DNA of 64,000 nt from Sphingomonas sp. IBVSS2 (GTDB taxonomy: Bacteria; Pseudomonadota; Alphaproteobacteria; Sphingomonadales; Sphingomonadaceae). The stretch covers positions 435,592 to 499,591 of the forward strand of contig NZ_NFUR01000001.1 of the NCBI RefSeq assembly GCF_002127225.1, in the 5' to 3' direction. Shown here piece by piece: positions 7,487 to 16,069 of this stretch. Position numbers and translations under genes: made by a program. The notes below the pieces were generated by a model. That model saw only the letters and a list, made by a program, of their open reading frames with translations. It did not search any database and was not told the DNA's origin. Position 1 is the stretch's first letter. Each line of letters opens with the position of its first letter.

Positions 7487-8992
7487 TCAGGCGACCCGTT
7501 CGTCGTCATGGGTGGAAGCCTGTGCCTCGCGGCGCGCGGCAGGTGCCGCCAGAGGCTGGTGGCGGTTGGGAGCGGCGTCGTGGCGCTGGCCCTGCCCCGT
7601 CTGCGGATTGCCGGCGCCGGCGCCCATGCCGGTCGCGTTCGATTCGACGCTGGTCGAGCCGAGGCGGATGCCGCGCTGCTCCGCGATCTCCGCCAGCCTG
7701 GGCTGGGCGTCGGCGATCAGCTGGCGCGCGGCCTGGCTCTCGGTGTGGAACTGGACGTGGATGCCGGCATCGTCCTGGCGAATCGCGATATCGACCTTGC
7801 CCAGCGCCTCGGGCATCAGGCTGAGCCGGGTCTCGCGGGCCGGCGCGGCATCGCGCAGCGTCTCGATCCGGTCCATCATCTTCGCCGTCCATTGCTGGTG
7901 GCGCATGTCGAGCGCGGTATCCTGGTTCGCGCCGGCGGCGGAAACCGCCGCCGCGGTCTGGGTGCCGGTGGCCGGCGCGGCGAGCGTCGAGAGATCGGGC
8001 TGCGAATCCGCCGGCGTCCTGGCCGAAGCGCCGGGGCGGGCCGGTTCGAGCGCGGCGCCCGGCTGCAGCGTGGCGCCCTGTGGCGGAGCGGCAGGCGCTT
8101 CGCGCCGCCCCTGAGTCACATCGGCGATCGACACTTTCTGCGGCGGTGCCGGCCGGTCGAGCGTGATGCGCACCACCGGTGCCTCGGCAGCGGCGCGGCG
8201 GAGTTCGCGCGGTGCCGTGGCGAGCACGGGCTGCGGCGACACGGATCCCGGCGCATCGGCAGCTTTTGCCGGCTCTGCCTGCGCGACGGCGGCAGCGGCG
8301 ATGTCGGCCGTGGCCGGATCGATGGGCGGATTACCGCGTGCGGCCCCGGGCGCCGGCACCGGGCGCGACGGGGCGGGCGCGATGGGCGGGGTTATCTCGG
8401 CACCGGGCCGACGCTGCACCGGAGCTTGCGCCGCCGCCTCGGGCTGCGACCTGGCATCCGGAGCGACCGGTGCGGCCGGCTTGGCGGCGACACGGGCATC
8501 GGCGCGATCGGTTTTCGCCTTGCCGTCCGGCGCCACGCCAGCCTCGGGGAGCGCGATCTCGCGAGGCGCCGGGGCCTTGCCGCCGGCATCTCCCGCCACC
8601 ATCGGCAAGGGAGCATCGGCTTCGCGGCCTGGCTCGGGAGCAGGGGCCGGCGCCGGCGTGGTCGCGAACCAGGCAAAGGGCGGGGGCGGCGCATCCTCGG
8701 CAGTCGACGCGTCTTCCTGCTCGGCGTCCGAACCGGCACGCTCCCCGGCATCGCCATCCAGGCCGGGCACGGCATCCGGCAATTCCTTGCCGCCTTCGGC
8801 AGATTCCTGCCCCATCGGCAGCGGGATCGCCGCTTCGCCCGGTTTCCCCCGAACACCGATGGCGGGTGCCGCGATCTCCGGCATCAACGCATCCAGCGCC
8901 AGCGCGAAGCCGCCCGCATCCGCGGAAATCGCGGCGTTCGGCTTGACGGGCCCCACGGTGATGGCGGGAAGCGCGGTAGCGAGCTGGATCAA
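7487..8992 (-). CDS. fliK: Flagellar hook-length control protein FliK
   Basis: 501 residues, mostly Ala/Pro-rich low-complexity sequence as in other hook rulers, with a folded C-terminal domain. The conserved FliK C domain is at about 380-455: LSLMPEALGKVDIAIRQDDA and HVQFHTESQAARQLIADAQP match the L-x-P-x-x-L-G-x-V-x-V family pattern. FliK measures the hook and triggers the FlhB switch. A sigma54-type promoter lies 37-53 bp upstream, inside the 3' end of fliJ, so fliK is probably the first gene of its own transcript. Confidence 0.9.
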   Translation of the reverse strand: MIQLATALPAITVGPVKPNAAISADAGGFALALDALMPEIAAPAIGVRGKPGEAAIPLPMGQESAEGGKELPDAVPGLDGDAGERAGSDAEQEDASTAEDAPPPPFAWFATTPAPAPAPEPGREADAPLPMVAGDAGGKAPAPREIALPEAGVAPDGKAKTDRADARVAAKPAAPVAPDARSQPEAAAQAPVQRRPGAEITPPIAPAPSRPVPAPGAARGNPPIDPATADIAAAAVAQAEPAKAADAPGSVSPQPVLATAPRELRRAAAEAPVVRITLDRPAPPQKVSIADVTQGRREAPAAPPQGATLQPGAALEPARPGASARTPADSQPDLSTLAAPATGTQTAAAVSAAGANQDTALDMRHQQWTAKMMDRIETLRDAAPARETRLSLMPEALGKVDIAIRQDDAGIHVQFHTESQAARQLIADAQPRLAEIAEQRGIRLGSTSVESNATGMGAGAGNPQTGQGQRHDAAPNRHQPLAAPAARREAQASTHDDERVA

Positions 8993-9027
8993 GTTCAGGT
9001 CCCCGTGACACTAGGTTCACGAGGTAC

Positions 9028-9453
9028 TCAGCAAATATCGTGCCGGTTTCTGCCGAGGGGCGGCAGCTGCTCGAGCTCGCGCAGCGCCTTGAGCGCGGCA
9101 TCGGCTTCGGCGCGCGTGATCAGCTTCTCGATCGCATTCTGGTCGCGGCGTGCCTCGCGCGTGGCGGCGCGCGCCATCTCCAGGCTCTGCTCGGCCACTT
9201 CGACGCGCTTCTCGGCGGCGAAGGCGGACTGGTGGAGCCGTTCGCGGAAATGCGCGGCGGCGGCCAGGCTCGAAGCCGATTCGGAAACGCTGGGCGCCGG
9301 CGCCACGTTCGCCGCCAGGTTGGCGATGCGATCGCGCAGCCGGGCTTCCTGGTCGACCTTGGCGAGCGCCCGCACTTCGTCGGCACGGACCAGGTCGAGC
9401 TGGAGCGTGCGGACGCGAAGCAGGCGGCCGAGCTTCTTCGCCGACCTAGGCAT
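9028..9453 (-). CDS. fliJ: Flagellar protein FliJ-like, export chaperone escort
   Basis: 141 residues, almost entirely charged alpha-helix with heptad spacing (Ala, Glu, Arg and Leu), predicted to be an antiparallel coiled coil like FliJ. Sequence similarity within FliJ is always weak, and the call depends on length, coiled-coil character and position directly after fliI. FliJ sits in the FliI6 ATPase ring and links it to FlhA. The end of the gene contains the fliK sigma54 promoter, so its last codons carry a second role. Confidence 0.75.
   Translation of the reverse strand: MPRSAKKLGRLLRVRTLQLDLVRADEVRALAKVDQEARLRDRIANLAANVAPAPSVSESASSLAAAAHFRERLHQSAFAAEKRVEVAEQSLEMARAATREARRDQNAIEKLITRAEADAALKALRELEQLPPLGRNRHDIC
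9029..9045 (-). promoter_or_regulatory. Sigma54 (-24/-12) promoter for fliK, inside the end of fliJ
   Basis: On the minus strand the sequence reads CGGCACGATATTTGCTG. Against the sigma54 consensus TGGCACG-N4-TTGC only the first base differs, and the invariant GG and GC are exactly 10 bases apart (9044-9043 and 9032-9031). The predicted start near 9019 leaves a leader of about 27 bases before the fliK ATG at 8992. Confidence 0.75.
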
Positions 9454-9476
9454 GCCGGATCCCCGCCGTCGTCAGA

Positions 9477-10805
9477 TCAGCCATGGCCGAACACGCCGAC
9501 CAGCTCGGCCACCGCATCGGGCAGGGTCACGATCTCATCGGCGCCCTGGCGGATATATTCCATCACCGCCGGATGGCAGGCGATCGCCGCGTCGATCTCC
9601 GGATCGGCACCGGCGCGATAGGCACCCATCAGCACCAGGTCGCGATTCTCCTCATAGGTGGCGAGGTGCCGGCGCAGCACGCGCGCGGCCGCCACATGAT
9701 CCTTGGGCGCGATGTCGGTCATCACGCGGCTGACCGAGGGGCCCAGGTCGATCGCCGGATAGACGCCGCGCTCGGCGAGCGCGCGGCTCAGCACGATATG
9801 GCCGTCGAGGATCGAGCGGGCGCTGTCCACCACCGGATCATTGCCGTCGTCGCCATCGGCGAGCACGGTGTAGATCGCGGTGATCGAGCCGCCGCTGTGC
9901 ACATCGGTGCCGGCGCGCTCGATCAGGCTGGGCAGCATGGCGATCGCCGAGGGCGGATAGCCGCGGGCCGAAGCCGGCTCGCCCAGCGCCAGGCCGATCT
10001 CGCGCCCGGCATGGGCGACGCGGGTGAGCGAATCCATGATCAGCAGCACCTTCTTGCCCTCGGCGCGGAACGCCTCGGCAATGGCGGTGGCGCGCAGCGC
10101 GCCGCGGATGCGGAGCACCGGGGAATGATTGGCCGGGACGGCGACGACGACCGAGCGCGCCCGCGCCTCGCCCGCCACCTTGGTCTCGAGGAAATCGGCG
10201 ACTTCGCGGCTGCGCTCGCCGATCAGGCCGATGACGATCACGTCCGCCTGGGCCGCGCGGACCATCATGCCGAGCAGCACCGACTTGCCGACGCCCGAAC
10301 CGGCCATGATGCCGACGCGCTGGCCCTGGCCGATCGTGAGCAGCCCGTTGATCGCGCGCACGCCGACATCGAGCGGCTCGAGCACCCGGCCGCGATCGAG
10401 CGGCGACTGGAGCTTGCCGGCGAGCGGCCATTTCCCCGCACCCCGGATCGGGCCGAGGCCGTCGATCGGCTTGCCCGAACCGTCGACCACCCGGCCCAGC
10501 ATCGCGGCACCCACTTCGGCCCCGCCCGGCGCGCCGATCGGGCGGACGGGGGCGTTGGGCAGCAGCGCGGCGGGGCCGCCGAGATTCATCAGCAGCGTCT
10601 TGCCCGAACGGAAGCCGATCACTTCGGCCTCGACCCGGCTGGCGCCGTCGCCGATCGCGCAGACCGTGCCGACCGGCAATTGCAGCCCCACGGCCTCCAT
10701 CAGCAGCCCGTCATAGGAAGCGAGCCGGCCGGAGATCCGCGGCCGGGCGACGAAGTCGCTGCGGCCAAGGCCTTCCAGATAGTCTTCGGTGAAGAGGTTC
10801 AGCAT
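9477..10805 (-). CDS. fliI: Flagellum-specific ATPase FliI
   Basis: 442 residues from the ATG at 10805, which overlaps the fliH stop by seven bases; the open frame runs 17 codons further but lies inside fliH. F1/T3SS ATPase features: Walker A AGSGVGKS at 168-175, the block IGLIGERSREVADF, Walker B VLLIMDSLTR near 253-262 and the C-terminal SGGSITAIYTVL region. FliI energises unloading of substrates at the export gate, with FliH as its negative regulator and FliJ as central stalk. Confidence 0.96.
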   Translation of the reverse strand: MLNLFTEDYLEGLGRSDFVARPRISGRLASYDGLLMEAVGLQLPVGTVCAIGDGASRVEAEVIGFRSGKTLLMNLGGPAALLPNAPVRPIGAPGGAEVGAAMLGRVVDGSGKPIDGLGPIRGAGKWPLAGKLQSPLDRGRVLEPLDVGVRAINGLLTIGQGQRVGIMAGSGVGKSVLLGMMVRAAQADVIVIGLIGERSREVADFLETKVAGEARARSVVVAVPANHSPVLRIRGALRATAIAEAFRAEGKKVLLIMDSLTRVAHAGREIGLALGEPASARGYPPSAIAMLPSLIERAGTDVHSGGSITAIYTVLADGDDGNDPVVDSARSILDGHIVLSRALAERGVYPAIDLGPSVSRVMTDIAPKDHVAAARVLRRHLATYEENRDLVLMGAYRAGADPEIDAAIACHPAVMEYIRQGADEIVTLPDAVAELVGVFGHG

Positions 10806-11530
10806 GCGGGCGGGATCGGCACGCGGTCGATCGCCTGGGCGAGCTGCTCGAGCCACAGGTCGGGGCCGTCCTCGACGATGGTCGAGGCGCTCTCGATCAC
10901 GAAGCCGCCGCGCTGGACATGCGGATCGCCGACGGGGAAGACCGTGGCCGGCAGCTTGCCCTGGACGAAGGGGACGTCGTCGGGATGGAGGCGCAGCAGC
11001 GCGGATTCAGCGCTGTCGGCCAGCATGTCGACCGCGGCATGGATCCGCTGGGCGAGCACGTCCGGCGCGACGCCGACTTCGCCGACCAGCCTGGTGACGA
11101 GGTGGAGCACGGTCTGCCGCAATTGCCCGGCCATGCGCTCGCGATCGAAATGGGCGCCGCTGGCGAGCGCGGCCGAGATCTGGTCGAGCAGCGCGGTCTC
11201 GCGCGCCTTGGCGGCCTCGGCCTCGACGAGCGCCGCCGCATGTCCCTCGGCGAAGCCCGCCTCGTGCGCGGCCGCGATCGGATCGATGAACGCGCCATGC
11301 TCGGCGGGATGCTGGGCATCGGCAGTGAACGGATCCCAGCCCTCGGTGGGATTGGCTTCCGGATTGGCCGGCGCGAAGTGGCGCGGCTGGGCCGGCACTT
11401 CCTCGAACACGCGGCGGCCGATCCGGTCGACATCCGACGGCGCGAAGCCGGCACCGTCGCCAAAGGCGCGGGCCAGCACATGCCCGGCCGCACTGATCCG
11501 TCCGGCAAAGCCCGGCGAGAAATCAGACAT
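10799..11530 (-). CDS. fliH: Flagellar assembly protein FliH
   Basis: 243 residues. The N-terminal part is variable and Pro/Ala-rich; the central part (about 90-150) is an Ala/Glu/Arg helix with AHEAGFAEGHAAALVEAEAA, typical of the FliH coiled coil. A C-terminal domain with LRLHPDDVPFVQGKLP follows, close to the V-type ATPase E-subunit fold of FliH. The predicted role is to bind FliI and tether it to FliN at the C-ring. It overlaps fliG by eight bases at its start and fliI by seven at its end. Confidence 0.87.
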   Translation of the reverse strand: MSDFSPGFAGRISAAGHVLARAFGDGAGFAPSDVDRIGRRVFEEVPAQPRHFAPANPEANPTEGWDPFTADAQHPAEHGAFIDPIAAAHEAGFAEGHAAALVEAEAAKARETALLDQISAALASGAHFDRERMAGQLRQTVLHLVTRLVGEVGVAPDVLAQRIHAAVDMLADSAESALLRLHPDDVPFVQGKLPATVFPVGDPHVQRGGFVIESASTIVEDGPDLWLEQLAQAIDRVPIPPAC

Positions 11531-12539
11531 AGTCGTCGTCCCCGCCCTTCGACGGCATCTGGATCGTGCCGTCCTTCACCAGGCCGCGCGCGATCGCGAT
11601 CATCGCCTTCTGGGCATCGAGCACATCGGCCATCTTCATTGGCCCCAGCGATTCGATCTCGTCGCGGATGCCGTCGGCCGCGCGGCTCGACATGCAGCCG
11701 AGGAACCGGCCGCGAACCTCTTCCTCGACGCCCTTGAGCGACTTGACCAGGATCGTGGTGTCGATGTTGCGAATGAGCGTCGACAGGTTCTTGTCGTCGA
11801 GTTCGAGCAGGTTGTCGAAGACGAACATCGCTTCCTCGATCGCGCGGGCAACCTCGCGATCGATCTTGGCCAGCTTGGGCATGACGCGCTGCTCGGTGAT
11901 CTTGCGCGCGCCGGAGAGTATCTTCGCCGCCTCGCGCGTGCCGCCGAGCTGGAGCCCGCCGCCGGACTTGCGCCCGCCCATGCCGGCGCGGCCCTGGAGC
12001 ATCGTCTTCAGCGTCTCGATCGCCTCGGGCGGGATCGGCCCCAGCTTGGCGATGCGGCGCAGGATCTGCGGCTGCGCCGCTTCGGGCAGGTGCTCGAACA
12101 CCTTGGCGGCGATATCGGGGTCGAGATTGGCGAGCAGCACCGCCGCGATCTGCGGATGCTCCGCCTCGATCATCCCGGCGATCTCCTCGGGCTCGAACCA
12201 GTCGAGCCATTCGATCGCGGCGACCTGGCTGGCCGGCATCACCCGGGCAAGGACGCCCGAGGCGCGCTCGGGGCCCAGCGCCCTGGTCATGATGCTTTCG
12301 ATCTTCGGCGCCGGATCGAACGTGACGCCGGTGCGCTCGCGCGCCTTGAAGACGAAATCGTCCAGGACGATCTCGACCTCGGCTTCGCTGACGTCCGCCA
12401 CGTTGAACATCGCCTTGCCGAGCTGGCGCACTTCCTCCGGATCGAGCTTCTGGAGGATCGCCGCGGCTTCCTCCTCGCCCACCAGCATCATCAGGACCGC
12501 GGCGCGCTCGACACCGTTGAAGCTGCGGATGGCGTTCAT
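11523..12539 (-). CDS. fliG: Flagellar motor switch protein FliG
   Basis: 338 residues with the three Armadillo-like FliG domains. The N domain (MLVGEEEAAAILQKLDPEEV) binds FliF. The middle domain carries the EHPQ motif in EAEHPQIAAVLLANLDPD. The C-terminal torque domain holds FVFDNLLELDDKNLSTLIRN and a charged ridge beginning SLKGVEEEVRGRFLGCM, facing the stator. The charged helix is intact, so a working motor interface is expected. The start overlaps the fliF stop as ATGA. Confidence 0.97.
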   Translation of the reverse strand: MNAIRSFNGVERAAVLMMLVGEEEAAAILQKLDPEEVRQLGKAMFNVADVSEAEVEIVLDDFVFKARERTGVTFDPAPKIESIMTRALGPERASGVLARVMPASQVAAIEWLDWFEPEEIAGMIEAEHPQIAAVLLANLDPDIAAKVFEHLPEAAQPQILRRIAKLGPIPPEAIETLKTMLQGRAGMGGRKSGGGLQLGGTREAAKILSGARKITEQRVMPKLAKIDREVARAIEEAMFVFDNLLELDDKNLSTLIRNIDTTILVKSLKGVEEEVRGRFLGCMSSRAADGIRDEIESLGPMKMADVLDAQKAMIAIARGLVKDGTIQMPSKGGDDDYV

Positions 12540-14218
12540 TGCGCGTCCGCCTTGATCATGTCGCGGACCGCCAGGGCGGCGCGCGCGGGATTGTCGCGGG
12601 TGAAGCCGCGGACCAGGCCAACCCGCTCGTCATAGCTGTTATGGGCGCCTTCGAGCATGTCGATCGAGACGGGCGGCGCGCCGCGGCCGCCTTCCTCGCC
12701 GGCGGCACCGCCCATCGACAGCGCCGGGCGATTGCCCGCGGCCGGCTCCTCGCGCTTCTTGAGCAGCGCCTTGGTGAGCGGACGGACGCCCAGGAACAGG
12801 ACGAGCAGCGCGATGACCAGCGCCGTCGCGTTGCGCGCGGCGAGCGGCACCCAATTTGCCTCGTACCAGGCCGGGCCCTTGTCGGCCGCATCGGCGGCGG
12901 TGGTGAATTTGCGGCTGATCACCGTCACCTGGTCGGCACGGCCCGGATTATAGCCCATCGCGGCCTGGACCAGCTGGGTGATCTGCTGGATCTCCACCGT
13001 CGAGCGCGGCTTGCCCGGCTCCTCGCGCAGCAGCACCGCGACCGACAGGCGCTTGATGCCGCCCGGCGCCTGGCGCGTCACGGAAACCTGCTTGCCGGTC
13101 TGATAGGCGCGGGAGAAGCTGTCGCTCTGCTTCTGCGGCGTGGCCTGGCTCGCGCCGGCGGCGGCAGCGGTGCCGGCAGCGGGCGCCGCGCCGGGCGTCG
13201 GCTGCGCATTGGGCGCGGCGACGGTGCTGGCGGGCGGCGGGGTGTTGGAGAGCGCGCCGGGAATGCCGCCGGGCGCGTTGCCGTCCTTGCTGCCGGTCCA
13301 GGCGCCCTGCTCGGCCGCGAGCACCGCGCCTTCCTTGTCATAGCTCTCGCGCGTCGCCTGGTTCTCGTCCAGGTCGACATCGGCCTGCACTTCGGCAGTG
13401 AAGTTGCCGGCGCCGACCAGCGGCGTCAGCAGCTGGACGAGCTGCTCGCGATATTTGTCCTCGATGCGGCGCTGATAGTCGATGCGGGCGTCGCCGGCAG
13501 AATTGGCCTCGTTGCCCTTCTTGGAGAGCAGGGCGCCCATCTGGTCGACGATGGTGACGCTTTCCGGCGTCATGCCGGGCACCGACGAGGCGACGAGATT
13601 GACGATCGCACGGGTCTGCGCATCGCCCAGCGCACGGCCGGGCTGGAGCTTGACGATCACCGAGGCGGTGGGCACCGCCTTGTCGCGGACGAAGACGCTG
13701 GCCTCGGGCGTGGCGAGATGGACGCGCGCCTCGGCGACCGAATCGATCTCCTCGATCGAGCGGGCCAGCTCGGTCTCGCGCGCCTGGCGCAGGCGCTCGC
13801 CCTCGACGGCGCGGGACACGCCCATCGGCAGCTGGTCGAGGATCTGGTAGCCGCCCGGCGCCGCCTTGGGCAGGTTCTGGCTGGCGAGCAGCATCCGCGC
13901 CTTGTGGAAATCATCCTCGGCGACGGTGATCGAGCCCGAGCCGTCGATGCTCGAGCGGATGCTCGCGCCCTGCAGCGCCGAAGTGATCGCCGCCTTGTCG
14001 GCATCGCTCACATTGGCGAACAGGATCCGCTGCGGCGGCGTCGAGACCAGCGACCAGGCCAGGAAGCCGGCGGCGACCAGGCCGATCAGGAAGAGGAGCG
14101 GCATCGCCCGTCGGACCGCGGGCTGCGCGAGCAGGCCCCGCATCTGGGCGAGCGGGGCGCCGAGCCGGCCGGCGGCGGGCGGGATGGGCGCATCGGTGGA
14201 GGTGAGGGCGTTGCTCAT
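12536..14218 (-). CDS. fliF: Flagellar MS-ring protein FliF
   Basis: 560 residues. First membrane helix at about 38-58, periplasmic ring-building (YscJ/FliF) motifs including ILDQLPMGVSRAVEGERLRQ, and a Pro/Ala-rich periplasmic loop at about 315-350. A second membrane helix at about 455-475 (ATALVIALLVLFLGV) is followed by a cytoplasmic C-terminus that binds FliG (RVGLVRGFTRDNPARAALAV). FliF is the assembly base of the basal body. It lies three bases after fliE. Confidence 0.96.
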   Translation of the reverse strand: MSNALTSTDAPIPPAAGRLGAPLAQMRGLLAQPAVRRAMPLLFLIGLVAAGFLAWSLVSTPPQRILFANVSDADKAAITSALQGASIRSSIDGSGSITVAEDDFHKARMLLASQNLPKAAPGGYQILDQLPMGVSRAVEGERLRQARETELARSIEEIDSVAEARVHLATPEASVFVRDKAVPTASVIVKLQPGRALGDAQTRAIVNLVASSVPGMTPESVTIVDQMGALLSKKGNEANSAGDARIDYQRRIEDKYREQLVQLLTPLVGAGNFTAEVQADVDLDENQATRESYDKEGAVLAAEQGAWTGSKDGNAPGGIPGALSNTPPPASTVAAPNAQPTPGAAPAAGTAAAAGASQATPQKQSDSFSRAYQTGKQVSVTRQAPGGIKRLSVAVLLREEPGKPRSTVEIQQITQLVQAAMGYNPGRADQVTVISRKFTTAADAADKGPAWYEANWVPLAARNATALVIALLVLFLGVRPLTKALLKKREEPAAGNRPALSMGGAAGEEGGRGAPPVSIDMLEGAHNSYDERVGLVRGFTRDNPARAALAVRDMIKADAQ

Positions 14219-14221
14219 GGA

Positions 14222-14590
14222 TTACACCGGCATGCTCATGATGTCCTTGTATGCGGACAGGAGTTTGTTGCGGACCTGCAGCGTCGCCTCGAAACCGACC
14301 GAGGCCTGCTGGCGGGCGAGCATCACCTTGGCGATGTCGACCGTCTCGCCGCGCTCATAGGCTTCGGAGAGCGCGCCGGCCTGGCTCTGGGCCTGGTTGA
14401 CCTGCTTGAAGGCGTCTTCCATCGACGCAGCGAACGTCGCGGACTTGCTCCCCGACGCGCCCGTGACGGCACCGGCGGGCGTCTCGTTGGCCTTGGCGAG
14501 CGCGGCGTTGCGCTCGAGGATCTGGGCACGGAGCGCCAGGACCCGGTCGACGCTCATCGCGCCGCCGCCGATACCGTCGATACCGCTCAT
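14222..14590 (-). CDS. fliE: Flagellar hook-basal body adaptor FliE
   Basis: 122 residues. The family signature is in the C half: a segment beginning FAASMEDAFKQVNQAQSQAG, then KVMLARQQASVGFEATLQVR and NKLLSAYKDIMSMPV. FliE joins the MS ring to the rod and is the first exported substrate. The start overlaps the stop of the upstream sigma54 activator as ATGA, so the regulator and the first structural gene are translationally linked. Confidence 0.95.
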   Translation of the reverse strand: MSGIDGIGGGAMSVDRVLALRAQILERNAALAKANETPAGAVTGASGSKSATFAASMEDAFKQVNQAQSQAGALSEAYERGETVDIAKVMLARQQASVGFEATLQVRNKLLSAYKDIMSMPV

Positions 14591-15846
14591 GCCGTGGCCC
14601 TCGCCTTACCCGCGTCGATGCTCTCGCCCTGCTCGCGCGCCTTGGCGAGGCGGTAGCGCAGCGTGCGCTCCGAGATGCCCAGCCGCTTCGCCGTCTCGAT
14701 CCGGCTGCCGCCGCATTCGGCGAGCATTTCGCGGATCGCGGCGAATTCGTGGATCTGGACGATGTTGGAGAGCGTGCCCGCCGCCTCGATCTCGACGCGG
14801 CGCGTGGCGGGCCTGTCGAAGATCAGATGCTCGGGATCGATGGTGCGGCCGCCGCAGAGCAGCAGCGCGCGCTGGATGACGTTCTCGAGCTCGCGGACAT
14901 TGCCCGGCCAGTCATGGCTGGCGAGCGCGTCGAGCGCCTCGTTCGAGATCCACGGCATCGCGCCGCGGCCGCCGGCATGGCGGACGACCATCGCGGCCGA
15001 AAGCGCGGCGATGTCGCCGGGGCGCTCGGCCAGCGCCTTGGTCGTCAGCGGGAAGACCGAAAGGCGGTAGTAGAGATCGGCGCGGAAGCGGCCGGCAGTG
15101 ACTTCGCCCTGCAGGTCGCGATTGGCGCAGGCGATGACGCGGACGTCCACCTTCTCCGGCATGGTGCCCCCGATCGGCACCACTTCGCGCTCCTGCAGCA
15201 CGCGCAGCAGCTTGGCCTGGAGGTTGAGCGGCATCTCGGCGATCTCGTCGAGCAGCAGCGTGCCGCCATGCGCGGCGCGGAAAAAGCCCTGGCCGCCCGA
15301 CGAGGCGCCGGTAAAGGCCCCCTTCTGGTGGCCGAACAGCATCGCCTCGAGCATCGTCTCCGGCAGCGCGGCGCAGTTGAGGGCGACGAACGCGCCCTCG
15401 CGGCGCGTGGAGCCGTTGTGGATGGCGCGGGCAAGGACTTCCTTGCCGGTCCCGGTGGGGCCGTTGATCAGCACGGTGATGTCCGACGCGGCGACGCGCT
15501 CGGCCAGCGCCAGCAGCGCCAGGCTCTCGGGATCGGCGGCAACCGGCTCATGGGGGCCGCGCAGCAGCGCCGTGGCGAAGCCCGCGCCGACCGCGGCATC
15601 GTCCGCCGTGTAGGAGAGCCGGGCCGGATTGCCGTCGCCGAACGCGATCGCCTGGCGGCCTTCGTCGCCCAGGATCAGCGTGCGCGCCGCGGCCGGGGGC
15701 ACCTCACCCTCGGCGACCAGGAACAGGTCATGGGCGGCGGGGCGCCCGTCCTCGCAGGTGCCGATCGCGAAACCCTGGGCGCGCAGCGACGAGACGAGAG
15801 CATATTTCTGGCGCAGCACTGCGGCGGACGGGACGATGGATCGCAT
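14587..15846 (-). CDS. flbD: Sigma54-dependent flagellar transcriptional activator, FlbD-like
   Basis: 419 residues. The AAA+ activator core has Walker A GPTGTGKE (129-136), the sigma54-contact loop GAFTGA (176-181), Walker B LLLDE (197-201) and WPGNVREL (313-320). A Fis-type helix-turn-helix covers about 373-405 (ETAKRLGISERTLRYRLAKA). The N-terminal 110 residues do not show a normal receiver domain; no clear phospho-acceptor pattern is visible. Family knowledge: FlbD activates late flagellar genes with sigma54 in Caulobacter. Here it heads the fliEFGHIJ operon, and good sigma54 sites precede flgB, fliK and others in the window. The name flbD is by analogy. Confidence 0.88.
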   Translation of the reverse strand: MRSIVPSAAVLRQKYALVSSLRAQGFAIGTCEDGRPAAHDLFLVAEGEVPPAAARTLILGDEGRQAIAFGDGNPARLSYTADDAAVGAGFATALLRGPHEPVAADPESLALLALAERVAASDITVLINGPTGTGKEVLARAIHNGSTRREGAFVALNCAALPETMLEAMLFGHQKGAFTGASSGGQGFFRAAHGGTLLLDEIAEMPLNLQAKLLRVLQEREVVPIGGTMPEKVDVRVIACANRDLQGEVTAGRFRADLYYRLSVFPLTTKALAERPGDIAALSAAMVVRHAGGRGAMPWISNEALDALASHDWPGNVRELENVIQRALLLCGGRTIDPEHLIFDRPATRRVEIEAAGTLSNIVQIHEFAAIREMLAECGGSRIETAKRLGISERTLRYRLAKAREQGESIDAGKARATA

Positions 15847-15886
15847 TGGTTACCCCCTGAGACACCATCCTTTTGCCGCCGACTTG

Positions 15887-15902
15887 GTTAACGCCGCGTA
15901 AA
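15887..15902 (-). promoter_or_regulatory. CtrA-like box upstream of the flbD-like gene
   Basis: The minus strand reads TTTACGCGGCGTTAAC, which fits the CtrA consensus TTAA-N7-TTAAC with one mismatch in the first half-site. It lies 41-56 bp before the ATG of the flbD-like gene, about where CtrA overlaps the -35 region in Caulobacter class II promoters. Motif evidence only. Confidence 0.45.
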
Positions 15903-16069
15903 ATTGCGTGTCCCGCAGCAACCTTGGTCCGGGCGCGTCTACGCGTGCGTGCGTAGCGCCGAAATTTTTTGCTTAAGCCCGGCAGCGCGCGGCCGTTCCT
16001 TGGCTTGGCGGCTCCGGGCTCCCGTTCAGGGGGGACATGCGGGAAGCCGACGAGCATGGAGTAACGAAC

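Noticed and set aside
9483..12635. Plus-strand open frame of over 1000 codons opposite fliI, fliH and fliG
   Set aside because: Low-information His/Asp/Arg-rich translation and it covers three well-identified genes; a codon-bias artefact.
15847..16069. Sigma54 promoter for flagellin
   Set aside because: TTGGCTTGGCGGCTCC lacks a GC 10 bases after the GG; the spacing does not fit. The flagellin promoter remains unassigned.
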